Assembly: GCA_013388755.1 (NCBI GenBank) | Contig: JACAEQ010000112.1 | Location: 19,376 to 83,375 of the forward strand | Direction: 5' to 3' | Length of the DNA stretch: 64,000 bases | From: Chloroflexota bacterium | GTDB lineage: Bacteria > Chloroflexota > Chloroflexia > Chloroflexales > Roseiflexaceae | Shown here: piece after piece, positions 39,192 through 47,833 of the stretch | Position numbering within the stretch: the first letter of the stretch is position 1 | How the letters are laid out: the number at the start of each line of letters is the position of its first letter | The notes under the pieces: model-generated | Databases searched by the model: none | What the model was told of the DNA's origin: nothing | The model's input: only the letters and a program-made list of their open reading frames with translations | Position numbers and translations under genes: made by a program

Positions 39192-41177
39192 ATGATAGCA
39201 TTGCCTGCATTGCATCCATGGTTGAGGGGCATTGCTGCTCTGTGCCTGTTTGCGACCCTGGCGATGGCACCGGACCGGGCGAGCCGTGCGCAGGAACCTG
39301 TCGCTGCGCCAGGCGCACCGCCCGCGGCATGCGCCGCGCCGATCGCGCCGGTGACGCTCGTCAATCCGGTGGTGATCACCAGTTGCACCGAGGCGGCGGT
39401 ACGGACGGCGCTGGCAGCCGGTGGGCATATCACCTTCGATTGCGGGCCGAACCCGGTGATTATTCCGATCACTGCACCGCTGGTCACCTCGGCCACGCGC
39501 GATATTGTGCTCGACGGCAAGGGCCTGGTGACACTCGATGGCGGTGGTACGAGCCGGATCATCGAGAAACCGTTCACCCCCGGCTCGGAAACGAACAAGA
39601 CGTCCGGCAATGACCTGGTGCTACAGAACATCCGCCTCATCGGCGGTCGCGCCCCGGCGGCGACGAAGCGTCAGGACGACCGGGCGCGTGGTGGCGCCGT
39701 CTGGGTAACGAGCCCCGGGACGCGGCTGCATGTCATCAATGCAGTGTTCGAGAATAATCGCACCACCAGTGTCACCGACGAAGATAATCAGGGCGGCGCG
39801 GTTTTTGCAGGGAACATATATGAGACGGTGATTGTCGGCTCAGTGTTCAGCAATAACGAAGCCGGCAGCGGCGGCGCCTTCGGCGGCATTGCGACCGGGT
39901 TGCAGATCTACAATTCACGCTTCGACAACAACCGCGCGGCTGATGCCTCGCCGGGCGGTATCGTTCGCGGCCACGGCGGCGCGATCCATCTCGATGGCGT
40001 CAGCAACGGATTCAATCCGATCACCAGCAATACAGTAGATATCTGTGGCAGTGTCTTCGACGGTAACACCGCAACCCGTGGCGGCGGGGCGCTCAAGGTG
40101 ACGATTTCCGACAACCTGGGCACCAGGGCGATCTATGCCCGATCGACGTTCAACAACAATCGTGTGCTTGATGCCCCGCCCGCCGAAGGGCACGGCGGCG
40201 CGATCTATCATATTGAAGACGATCGCGCCGGCGGATCGGGCGAGGACAATATCGAGGTTCGCGAATCGACGTTTAGCGGCAACTATGCGCCCCGCCAGGG
40301 CGGCGGTGTCTGGTTCACGATCCTGGGGCGCGGCAGGGTGATCAATGCTACGTTTTACAACAACCGCGTCGCGACCGCCGGCACAAATATCGTCGGGCAG
40401 GGTGGGGGCATGGTGATCAGCGATGGGACAATTGATGTCAGCCATACAACGTTTGCCAACAATTTCGCAACGTATCAGGGCGGCGCAATCTTCGCCGGAG
40501 GTTCGGCCTCGGTCACATTGACCGGTTCGATCTTCTACGATAATCGGCTCGACCCGACGCATACCAATCCTTCAACTACCGAGTATCAGGGGTATCATAC
40601 GAACCGCCCGCTGACAAACGGCGGGGGCAACATCCAGTACCCGCGTACCAGGGCGCCCGACTTCAATCATGATATCAACAACCTGATTACCTCGCCCGCG
40701 TCTGCCATTCTGTTTCAGAACCCGCAACTGGGGCCACTGGTTGACAATGGCGGCCCGTCGCCGACCATGGCGATCCCGGCCGCAAGCCCGGCATTCAATG
40801 CCGCCGTGGCAGCTTCCTGCCCGGCGACCGACCAGCGGGGTATTGGCCGGCCCCAGGGTGGCGCATGCGATGTCGGCGCGTACGAGCTTGTTGTAAGGTT
40901 GACCCTCAGCCCGCCATTCGTCGGTGTCGGTGAGGTGGGAACGGTTGTTACGGTCCATGGCGCAGGATTTGATTCTGGGAGCAAGATTGTCATCGGTGGG
41001 ACTGAACGCGCGACGGTGTTTGTAAGCGCGACCGAATTGCGCACGGCGCTCGTCGCGGCTGATGTGGCGAGCGTGAGAGATCTGGCTGTGAGCGTCAGTA
41101 ATTCGGCGCTGCCATTTGAGACGCTCAGTGTGGTGTCGCAGGTGTACCGGGTGCGACTGCCGCTGATCAGGCGCTAG
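39192..41177 (+). CDS. Secreted right-handed beta-helix protein with C-terminal IPT/TIG-like domain
   Basis: 661 residues. A signal peptide covers about 1-35. Residues about 50-540 are degenerate beta-helix rungs of the type 'VFENNRTT...GGAVFAG', 'SVFSNNEAGSGGAFGGI', 'STFSGNYAPRQGGGVWF', 'TTFANNFATYQGGAIFAG', ending with the 'NPQLGPLVDNGGPSPTMAIP' segment found in choice-of-anchor-type polymorphic repeat proteins. About 570-650 is an IPT/TIG immunoglobulin-like fold ('VGEVGTVVTVHGAGFDSGSK'). The last residues 'YRVRLPLIRR' resemble the tail of the repeat protein at 60835. Cell-surface adhesin or matrix protein is the likely role; no catalytic residues stand out. Confidence 0.88.
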   Translation: MIALPALHPWLRGIAALCLFATLAMAPDRASRAQEPVAAPGAPPAACAAPIAPVTLVNPVVITSCTEAAVRTALAAGGHITFDCGPNPVIIPITAPLVTSATRDIVLDGKGLVTLDGGGTSRIIEKPFTPGSETNKTSGNDLVLQNIRLIGGRAPAATKRQDDRARGGAVWVTSPGTRLHVINAVFENNRTTSVTDEDNQGGAVFAGNIYETVIVGSVFSNNEAGSGGAFGGIATGLQIYNSRFDNNRAADASPGGIVRGHGGAIHLDGVSNGFNPITSNTVDICGSVFDGNTATRGGGALKVTISDNLGTRAIYARSTFNNNRVLDAPPAEGHGGAIYHIEDDRAGGSGEDNIEVRESTFSGNYAPRQGGGVWFTILGRGRVINATFYNNRVATAGTNIVGQGGGMVISDGTIDVSHTTFANNFATYQGGAIFAGGSASVTLTGSIFYDNRLDPTHTNPSTTEYQGYHTNRPLTNGGGNIQYPRTRAPDFNHDINNLITSPASAILFQNPQLGPLVDNGGPSPTMAIPAASPAFNAAVAASCPATDQRGIGRPQGGACDVGAYELVVRLTLSPPFVGVGEVGTVVTVHGAGFDSGSKIVIGGTERATVFVSATELRTALVAADVASVRDLAVSVSNSALPFETLSVVSQVYRVRLPLIRR

Positions 41178-41497
41178 TACCAATACTTTTCAAATAGGCC
41201 CGTCACTCCCACCCCAGCCCTCTCCCTCCGGGGGAGGGAGCCCGCCTCCTCTCCCCCCAGCGGTGGTTGGGCGCGGGGCTGTGCGGTGCGGAAAGCCGTA
41301 TGTGAAGGGTATTGGCGCCAGTACACCACTGGCGTACATCCTCGCCCGGCGGTTGAAACCGCGCCTGGAGGCGCTGCGTGCCGGGCGTCGGTCTGCGCCG
41401 ACGCTTTCCCATCTGCGACGGCGGGTGGTTGGCCGAAGGCTCAGAGGCGCGACTGACGCAAGAACACACATACCTGATAACGAGGGAGAGAACACCC
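41178..41497. other. Hairpin-rich intergenic region upstream of sppA
   Basis: 320 bp with several short inverted repeats: CTCCCTCC/GGAGGGAG (41222-41240), GCGCCTGGAGGCGC, CGTCGGTCTGCGCCGACG, and GCGCCAGTACACCACTGGCG. Read together they look like a degraded repetitive element rather than a gene. Frames that cross it have no start signals. Confidence 0.5.
41222..41240. terminator. Candidate terminator after the beta-helix protein gene
   Basis: A perfect 8-bp GC-rich stem (CTCCCTCC, loop GGG, GGAGGGAG) 45 bp after the stop. There is no T tract, so the call is tentative; such C/G hairpins are also common as dispersed repeats. Confidence 0.35.
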
Positions 41498-42547
41498 ATG
41501 ACCGAAGGAACCTCGGCGCCTGCGCCGCTGCCACAGCCGGCGCAGACGCCACCACGCAAGGATCGCACGTGGCTCATTGTGGTGGCCATTGTGCTGGGTA
41601 TTGTACTGGCGTGCGCCATACTGCCGCTTGGCGGCATGGCGCTCCTCCTGGCATCTGCCGGCCAGGGCGCGACAACGACTGCTGCCAGCGGCACATGGCA
41701 GGAACAGGTGATCTCCGGACGCGGCAATGATCGTGTGGTGGTGATTACCGTCAGCGGCGTGATTGGTGCCGGCAGTAGTGATGGCGTGTTTTCCACTGGC
41801 CTGAGCCACGAGCAACTGATCTCACAGATCCGTACCGCCGCCGGCGACTCGCGCGTCAGAGCGGTGGTGTTGCGGGTTGATAGCCCGGGCGGATCGGTGG
41901 TCGCCAGCAACGAGTTGTATGGTGAGCTTCTGAAGCTGCGCGAGCGCGGCAAGCGACTGGTTATATCCATGGGAACCACCGCCGCCAGTGGTGGGTACTA
42001 TATCTCAATGGCGGGTGAACAGGTGTATGCCAACCCGGATACGCTCACCGGCAGCCTCGGCGTGATCGTCTCGCTGCTCAACTATGACGAAGCGTTCAGC
42101 CGGCTGGGGCTGCAGGAGTATGTGTATAAGAGCGGCGAGTTCAAGGATATTGGTTCGCCGTTGCGACCGCCACGGCCCGAAGAGGAAGCGATCTGGAACG
42201 CGCTGGTGGATGAGGCCTACCAGGGGTTCGTGGACGTGATTGTTGAAGGCCGTGGTATGGCTCGTGACGATGTGTTGCGCGTTGCCGACGGGCGCGTGTA
42301 CACCGGGCGGCAGGCGCTGGCGCTGGGCCTGGTGGATGAACTTGGCAACCTGGACGATGCGATTGAGGGCGCGAAAGCGCTTGCCGGCCTGGATGAGGCG
42401 CTTGTCGTTCGCTACCGATCGTTCAACTCGTTGCGTGAGTTGCTGCAAGCCAGCCTCGAACGCAGCGCGCAGCCTGCCGATCCGCTCGGTCTGCGCGCGA
42501 TCGCTCAGCCACAGACGCCGCGCCTGGAGTATCGTTTTGTGCCCTGA
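41498..42547 (+). CDS. sppA: Signal peptide peptidase SppA (S49 family)
   Basis: 349 residues from the ATG at 41498 (GAGGGAGAG upstream); an upstream start at 41378 reads through the hairpin region and is rejected. A Pro-rich cytoplasmic N-terminus (1-20), one membrane anchor (about 23-50), then the S49 domain. S164 in 'TAASGGYYISMAGE' is the nucleophile and K216 in 'SGEFKDIGSPLRPP' is the likely general base, 52 residues later as in the short Gram-positive-type SppA. It degrades leftover signal peptides in the membrane. The next gene starts 83 bp after its stop. Confidence 0.94.
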   Translation: MTEGTSAPAPLPQPAQTPPRKDRTWLIVVAIVLGIVLACAILPLGGMALLLASAGQGATTTAASGTWQEQVISGRGNDRVVVITVSGVIGAGSSDGVFSTGLSHEQLISQIRTAAGDSRVRAVVLRVDSPGGSVVASNELYGELLKLRERGKRLVISMGTTAASGGYYISMAGEQVYANPDTLTGSLGVIVSLLNYDEAFSRLGLQEYVYKSGEFKDIGSPLRPPRPEEEAIWNALVDEAYQGFVDVIVEGRGMARDDVLRVADGRVYTGRQALALGLVDELGNLDDAIEGAKALAGLDEALVVRYRSFNSLRELLQASLERSAQPADPLGLRAIAQPQTPRLEYRFVP

Positions 42548-42630
42548 TGTGCCGTGGGGGAGCGCGGCACTATGTCACGCAACACGTTGAGGTGAGACCA
42601 TGCGGGCCGTCGTGTGAAAAAGGGGGGGCC

Positions 42631-43566
42631 ATGGCGCGTGTGCTGGTGACCGGCGGCGCCGGTTTCATTGGTTCGCACCTTGTTGAGGCTCTGTTGCGCC
42701 GTGGCGACATGGTGCGTGTGCTCGACAATCTCTCGACCGGCCGGGCCGAGAACCTGGCTGCGGTGCGCGATGATATTGAATTGATCATTGGTGACCTCCG
42801 CGACGAAGCGACGGTGCGCCGCGCGGTTGCCGGCGTCGAGGCGGTGATGCACCAGGGCGCACTGGCATCCGTGCAGCGTTCGGTGGATGATCCGTTGACG
42901 ACCAATGCCGTGAATGTGACCGGGACGCTGCACGTGCTGATGGCTGCGCGCGACGCACGGGTGCAGCGAGTGGTCTTTGCCTCGTCGTCATCGGTCTATG
43001 GCGATACGCCGACACTCCCCAAGATTGAGACCATGCCGCCGCGCCCACGCTCGCCCTATGCCGTCTCGAAGCTGGCCGGCGAGCAGTATTGCCTGGCGTT
43101 CAGCGCGGTGTACGGCCTGCCGGCGATTGCGTTACGCTATTTCAACGTGTTTGGCCCGCGCCAGGACCCGCGTTCCGAGTATGCTGCCGTGATCCCGCGC
43201 TTTCTCGATCGCATGGTGCGTGGTCTTGCGCCGGTGATCTATGGTGACGGAGAACAATCGCGCGACTTTACCTACGTTGAGAATGTTGTGGCAGCCAACC
43301 TCGCTGCCCTGGATGCTCCTGCCGATTGCTCGGCGGTGTTCAATGTCGGCGCCGGGGAGCGCACCTCGTTGCTGCAACTGGCGGCGCAGATCAACCGGTT
43401 GCTTGGCAGCGATCTTGTGCCCGAGCACCACCCGCCGCGCGCGGGTGATGTGCGCCACTCGCTCGCAAGTATTACCGCCATCGGTGAGACGCTCGGTTAT
43501 GCGCCGCGTGTAACCCTTGCCGATGGCCTGGCGCACACTGTCACCTGGTTCCGTGAAACTGTATGA
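42631..43566 (+). CDS. NAD-dependent epimerase/dehydratase (UDP-glucose 4-epimerase-like)
   Basis: 311 residues from the ATG at 42631 (GGGGGG upstream). This extended SDR has 'MARVLVTGGAGFIGSHLVEA' at the start, 'DNLSTGRAENL' after strand 2, the catalytic 'FASSSSVYGDT' Ser and the YxxxK in 'SPYAVSKLAGEQY'. 'ALRYFNVFGPRQDP' and 'FTYVENVVAANLAAL' are typical of UDP-hexose 4-epimerases. The product is probably a UDP-sugar used by the nucleotide-sugar dehydrogenase that starts 16 bp downstream. Exact substrate uncertain (UDP-glucose, UDP-GlcNAc or UDP-glucuronate). Confidence 0.92.
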   Translation: MARVLVTGGAGFIGSHLVEALLRRGDMVRVLDNLSTGRAENLAAVRDDIELIIGDLRDEATVRRAVAGVEAVMHQGALASVQRSVDDPLTTNAVNVTGTLHVLMAARDARVQRVVFASSSSVYGDTPTLPKIETMPPRPRSPYAVSKLAGEQYCLAFSAVYGLPAIALRYFNVFGPRQDPRSEYAAVIPRFLDRMVRGLAPVIYGDGEQSRDFTYVENVVAANLAALDAPADCSAVFNVGAGERTSLLQLAAQINRLLGSDLVPEHHPPRAGDVRHSLASITAIGETLGYAPRVTLADGLAHTVTWFRETV

Positions 43567-43582
43567 ACAAAGGATGAACCGC

Positions 43583-44878
43583 ATGGCCCTGTTGTCCGCA
43601 GCGAAGGAACGATTACTCGAGCGGATCGCCCGGCGAACGGTGCGCGTCGGCATTATCGGCGTCGGCTACGTCGGTTTGCCGCTCGCGACCGTGTTTGGCA
43701 GCGCCGGGCTGCGCGTCACCGCTATTGACATGAGTACCGAGCGGGTTGCCGCCATCAATGCCGGGCACAGCTATATTGAAGATGTTCCCTCCAGTCTTGT
43801 GGCGCATCTGCGTGCCGATGGCCTGCTCGATGCCACGTGCGATGTCAGCGTGCTGGCCGAACTCGATGCGATCAGCATCTGCGTGCCGACGCCGTTGCGC
43901 AAAACACGCGACCCGGATATTTCGGCGATCATCAATGTAACGGAACAGATCGCACGCTATCTGCGGCCCGGCCAGGTGATCATTCTGGAAAGCACAACCT
44001 ACCCTGGCACCACGCGCGAGATCATTCTGCCACGGCTGGAGGCCGGCGGGCTGCGTGTCGGGGTGGACTATTTCCTGGCGTTTTCGCCTGAACGCGTCGA
44101 TCCTGGCCGTACTGACTGGACGACGCGTAACACGCCGAAGGTCATGGGTGGGGTGACACCGGCCTGCCTGGAGACGGCACGCGCGCTTTATGAGACGGCG
44201 ATTGAACGGGTCGTTCCGGTGAGCAGCCCGGAGGCGGCCGAAATGGTCAAGTTGCTCGAGAACACCTTCCGTGCCGTCAATATCGGCCTGGTGAACGAAG
44301 TGCTGCTGATGTGCGACAAGCTCGGCCTTGATGTGTGGGAAGTGATTGACGCTGCGGCCAGCAAACCGTTCGGCTTTATGAAGTTTACGCCGGGGCCTGG
44401 CCTGGGAGGGCACTGCATCCCGATCGATCCGCTCTACCTGTCGTGGAAGCTGAAGACGCTCAACTATACGGCGCGCTTCATTGACCTGGCGAGCGAGGTC
44501 AATACCGACATGCCGCGCTACTGGGTGCAGAAGGTGCAGGATGCCCTGAACGAAGATGGTCGGGCGCTGAAGGGCAGCCGCGTCCTGGTGCTGGGTGCTG
44601 CGTACAAACGCGACATTGATGATGTGCGCGAGTCGCCTGCGCTTGATATTCTCCATCTGCTCCACCAGAAAGGCTCGCTGGTAGAGTATCACGATCCGTA
44701 TGTGCCGCAGATCCAGGTTGAGGAATTGCGGCTGCGCAGCGTGTCCGACCTGGATGGCGCGCTGCGCACGGCAGACTGTGTCGTGATCGTCACGGATCAC
44801 ACGGCATACGACTGGCGCGCGGTTACCGTGGCCGCGCGCCGGGTCGTTGACACGCGTGGTGTGCTGCGGCATGCGTGA
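43583..44878 (+). CDS. Nucleotide-sugar dehydrogenase (WecC/WbpA/UDP-glucose dehydrogenase family)
   Basis: 431 residues from the ATG at 43583, where AAAGGA stands 8 nt upstream; an ATG at 43574 is too close to that site. The N-terminal Rossmann domain reads 'VRVGIIGVGYVGLPLATVFG', followed by 'SISICVPTPLRKTRDPD'-type binding loops (seen as 'AISICVPTPL'). The catalytic C278 sits in 'GPGLGGHCIPIDPLY'. The C-terminal domain has 'VLVLGAAYKRDIDDVRESPA'. It oxidises a UDP-sugar at C6 to the uronate. The 'CIPIDP' form is common in UDP-N-acetylhexosamine dehydrogenases (WbpA/WbpO). It is coupled to the epimerase upstream, so the pair probably makes a uronate for surface polysaccharide. Confidence 0.94.
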   Translation: MALLSAAKERLLERIARRTVRVGIIGVGYVGLPLATVFGSAGLRVTAIDMSTERVAAINAGHSYIEDVPSSLVAHLRADGLLDATCDVSVLAELDAISICVPTPLRKTRDPDISAIINVTEQIARYLRPGQVIILESTTYPGTTREIILPRLEAGGLRVGVDYFLAFSPERVDPGRTDWTTRNTPKVMGGVTPACLETARALYETAIERVVPVSSPEAAEMVKLLENTFRAVNIGLVNEVLLMCDKLGLDVWEVIDAAASKPFGFMKFTPGPGLGGHCIPIDPLYLSWKLKTLNYTARFIDLASEVNTDMPRYWVQKVQDALNEDGRALKGSRVLVLGAAYKRDIDDVRESPALDILHLLHQKGSLVEYHDPYVPQIQVEELRLRSVSDLDGALRTADCVVIVTDHTAYDWRAVTVAARRVVDTRGVLRHA

Positions 44879-44911
44879 ACGCCGCGGGTGATCGGGGCAT
44901 CGCCGCGCCAC

Positions 44912-46588
44912 TCATGCCCGCGCACCCTCACCCGACCGCCCGTGCTCCAGCACCCGCGCCAGGCCATCCTGCCGGCGCATAAGTATCAGCAAGGTCGCCA
45001 TCGTCAGGCCGATCAGCGCAAACGCCGCCGGCGCAGCCTGCGTATGGACGGACTCGCTCGCCGCCACCCAGATTCGTACCGGCAGGGTGTCGAAACCAGG
45101 TGGTCGGAGCAGAACGGCCGTCGGCAGTTCCTTCATGGCGGTCACGAAAACCAGCACCCAGCTCGCCAGCAGGCCTGGCGCGGCAACCGGAAGCGTTACC
45201 CGGCACAGGCTGCCCGGCCCGTTGCATCCAAGCGTGCGCGCCGCCTGTTCCAGTACTGGCGAGACGGTGCGCAGCGCACTCTCGTTGGCGGCCACCGCCT
45301 GCGGCAGGACCCGAAACACAAAACCGATCAGCAGCGCTGCCAGTGTACCGGCCAGTAGCGTCAGCCAGCGGTTGAAGAGCAGCACGAAACCAAGGCCGAC
45401 CATCACGCCGGGTAGTGTGAACGGGCTCTTGCTCAATGCCAGCAGGAAGCTACTCATCGGGCCAGGGACGCGCGCCGCCAGCAGTGCCGGTGCGCACGCC
45501 AGCAAGGTCGCCAGCGTTGCCGCGGCGCCGGCCAGCAGCAGGCTGTTCAGGCTGTGGCGCAAAAGCCCGTCATTATTGATGCCCCAGATACGGTCTGCTG
45601 CTGTTGGAAACAACCAGCTTTGCAGCGTCAGCCCGCCGAGCACCCCCAGCGGAAGCCCCAGCGACAACAGGACAAGCACGCCGAGCAGCGCGAGGACAGG
45701 AACGCGCCCGCGCCCCAGCGCGACCGGAACGCGCGGTTGCCAGCTGCGGCTGCGGTTGAGACGTCGCGAGCGGCGGCTGAGCAGCTCCTCGCTGGAGAGC
45801 AACGGAAGCGCCAGCACGATCAGCGCCATACTCAAAATGGCGGCTGCCGAACGGTCAACCTGGCCGGCAAATTGCTGGTAGATCGCCAGCGTAAAGGTGC
45901 GATAGCGTAGCATCGCCACGGTGCCGAAATCCGAGAGGACATACAGCCCGACCAGGAGCGCTCCCGCCGCTGCCGCCGGCATGATCAGCGGCAGGGTGAC
46001 CTGGCGCGCCACCGCCCAGCGACTTCCACCCGCAATGCGCGCCGCTTCCTCCAGCGTGCGGTCGGTGCTGCGTAGCGCTGCGCTCACCGGCAGGAAGATA
46101 TACGGGAACACACACAGCCCGATCACCAGAGTTGCACCCCAGAGATTGTAGAGTGGTGGCAGCAGCAGTTCGCCGTGCGCGAATCCGAACCAGCGTATCG
46201 CCGCGAGATCGACCAGGCCGCCACGGCGCAGCAGCACCAGCCAGCAGATCGCGACGACATAGGCCGGGATGGCGAGCGGCAACGCGAACAGCACGCGCCA
46301 GATCGAGCGCCCTGGTATATCCGTCCGTTCGACGAGCCACGCAGCGCCACCGCCGATCAGGGCGGCCAGGCCGATGGTGGTTACCGCCAGGGCGACCGTG
46401 TTGCCGATCAACGGCGGGATCTGGCCGACCCAGAGCCGTCGCCACACCTCCAGGTCGGCGTCAAATGCTCGCAGTGCCAGGTAGACGAGCGGCACACTGG
46501 CCAGCAGACTCACCACCGCCGCCGTGATGGCCAGGGTTCGTGATGTATGATCGATGCCCATGCGCGGCACGTACCTGAACTGGCTCAC
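44912..46588 (-). CDS. Ferric-iron-type ABC transporter permease, two permease domains in one chain
   Basis: 558 residues from a GTG at 46588 that overlaps the binding-protein stop by four bases (GTGA); an ATG at 46561 is possible and a longer frame from 46639 is not favoured. Two copies of the permease module of about 250 residues each are joined, giving about twelve membrane segments. The coupling loops are '[20 protein letters not shown]' and '[20 protein letters not shown]'. This FbpB/ThiP layout serves iron(III) or similar importers. The binding protein is directly upstream; the ATPase gene (FbpC type) is missing from the window. Confidence 0.92.
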   Translation of the reverse strand: MSQFRYVPRMGIDHTSRTLAITAAVVSLLASVPLVYLALRAFDADLEVWRRLWVGQIPPLIGNTVALAVTTIGLAALIGGGAAWLVERTDIPGRSIWRVLFALPLAIPAYVVAICWLVLLRRGGLVDLAAIRWFGFAHGELLLPPLYNLWGATLVIGLCVFPYIFLPVSAALRSTDRTLEEAARIAGGSRWAVARQVTLPLIMPAAAAGALLVGLYVLSDFGTVAMLRYRTFTLAIYQQFAGQVDRSAAAILSMALIVLALPLLSSEELLSRRSRRLNRSRSWQPRVPVALGRGRVPVLALLGVLVLLSLGLPLGVLGGLTLQSWLFPTAADRIWGINNDGLLRHSLNSLLLAGAAATLATLLACAPALLAARVPGPMSSFLLALSKSPFTLPGVMVGLGFVLLFNRWLTLLAGTLAALLIGFVFRVLPQAVAANESALRTVSPVLEQAARTLGCNGPGSLCRVTLPVAAPGLLASWVLVFVTAMKELPTAVLLRPPGFDTLPVRIWVAASESVHTQAAPAAFALIGLTMATLLILMRRQDGLARVLEHGRSGEGARA

Positions 46589-47715
46589 GGCAGACCGGCT
46601 TCCTGTGTCAGGGCGCGCGTCGGCGCCAGTTCGTCCCACATGGTTTTCAGTGTCACACTACTGAGGCGCAGCGAGGTCAGCGGCCTGACCCCCTCGGCCA
46701 GCGCCACGTCAGGGTCGATCGGATATTCGAAGTTCTGCTCGGCATAGATGCGCTGGCCACGGGTTGAGAGCATGAAATCAACGAAGATGCGCGCAAGGTC
46801 GGGATGGGGGCCACCCGCGACAATGCCGGCATTGGTCGAATTGACGATCAGACCCGGTTCACCCTCACCCTGGTCGGGAAAAATAACGCCTACCGGTGCG
46901 CCCTCTGCCTTCGAAAGATGGTAATAGTAGTGATTAACCAGGCCAAGCTTGAGCTCACCGGCGCCGACTGCTTTGCGAACGTCGGTGTGCCCGCCGAAGA
47001 ACTGGGTATCATTCGCGACCAGCCCGCGGATGAACTCTGCCGTTGCTGCTTCGCCAAGCTGGTGGCGCATTGCCACCAGTTGCGCCATCATTGCGCCGTT
47101 AGTGCTATTGGCCGACCCCACCATGCCACTCCATTTCGGGTCGGTCAGATCCAGCATCGAGCGGGGCAACTCTTCCGCGGTCACGAGGTTCGTGTTATAC
47201 ATGATGACCCTTGTCCGCAGGGTCAGCGCCACCCAGCTACCGTCATCGGCGCGAAAACCTTCCGGTACATCCAGCACCAGCGGCGAGTCATTCGGCGCGA
47301 AGACCCCCTCCGCGGCCAGGCTTGCCATCGTCAGCAGGTCGGAGTTGATCAGCACGTCGGCCTGCGGGTTTGCCCGCTCCTCGAGCAGACGAGCGGCCAG
47401 TTCACCGTTGCTCCCGTTGAGCACGGTCACCTTGATGTCCGGATACTCGGCGTTGAAGGCCTCGATCACTGGCTTGAACAGCGCCTCGGCCCGTGAGGTG
47501 TAGACGACGATCTCGCCGCGAGCGCTTGCGACGGGGGTAGGCGTCGCTGGAACAATCACCGTCTGCTCGACGGCGACCGTCTCGCGCACGATGACCGTCT
47601 GCTGGACGACCTGTGGCTCAGGTGATGGAGCGGCGGCTGGCGCTGCACCGCAGCCGGCGAGGATCACCGCTAACAACGACGCGGCCATGAACAGGAGACG
47701 GCGGACAGGGCTCAT
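46585..47715 (-). CDS. Iron(III)-type ABC transporter substrate-binding lipoprotein
   Basis: 376 residues. The lipobox 'ILAGCG' (C22) and a Val/Gln/Thr spacer to about residue 65 anchor it outside the membrane. The binding domain starts '[20 protein letters not shown]' and carries '[14 protein letters not shown]', where FbpA-type proteins use adjacent tyrosines to hold iron. '[20 protein letters not shown]' is also family-typical. Iron(III) is the best guess; phosphonate and thiamine relatives lack the tyrosine cluster. The stop overlaps the permease start, so the two form one operon. Confidence 0.92.
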   Translation of the reverse strand: MSPVRRLLFMAASLLAVILAGCGAAPAAAPSPEPQVVQQTVIVRETVAVEQTVIVPATPTPVASARGEIVVYTSRAEALFKPVIEAFNAEYPDIKVTVLNGSNGELAARLLEERANPQADVLINSDLLTMASLAAEGVFAPNDSPLVLDVPEGFRADDGSWVALTLRTRVIMYNTNLVTAEELPRSMLDLTDPKWSGMVGSANSTNGAMMAQLVAMRHQLGEAATAEFIRGLVANDTQFFGGHTDVRKAVGAGELKLGLVNHYYYHLSKAEGAPVGVIFPDQGEGEPGLIVNSTNAGIVAGGPHPDLARIFVDFMLSTRGQRIYAEQNFEYPIDPDVALAEGVRPLTSLRLSSVTLKTMWDELAPTRALTQEAGLP

Positions 47716-47801
47716 CGACGATCATTTCTAGGCGCAGTCGGTGCGCATATCAGGCCGCAGGGCACGATGCGCTACGTATGCCTGACCATATGACAGCGAT
47801 A

Positions 47802-47830
47802 AGACTATCCTAATTTACGCGGTTTGTCAA
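47802..47830 (-). promoter_or_regulatory. Candidate promoter for the iron-binding-protein operon
   Basis: On the minus strand: perfect TTGACA (47830-47825), 17 bp, TAGTCT (47807-47802), 87 bp before the start codon. The -10 match is weak. It begins immediately beyond the stop of the DNA methylase gene upstream, implying independent expression. Confidence 0.4.
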
Positions 47831-47833
47831 CTA

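Noticed and set aside
41330..41480. Short GGTTGAAACCGCG and nearby repeats as a CRISPR remnant
   Set aside because: There are no regularly spaced identical repeats or spacers, only scattered short palindromes.
43613..44911. 432-codon minus-strand frame opposite the nucleotide-sugar dehydrogenase
   Set aside because: Arg/His-rich shadow of a gene whose active-site motif is intact on the plus strand.
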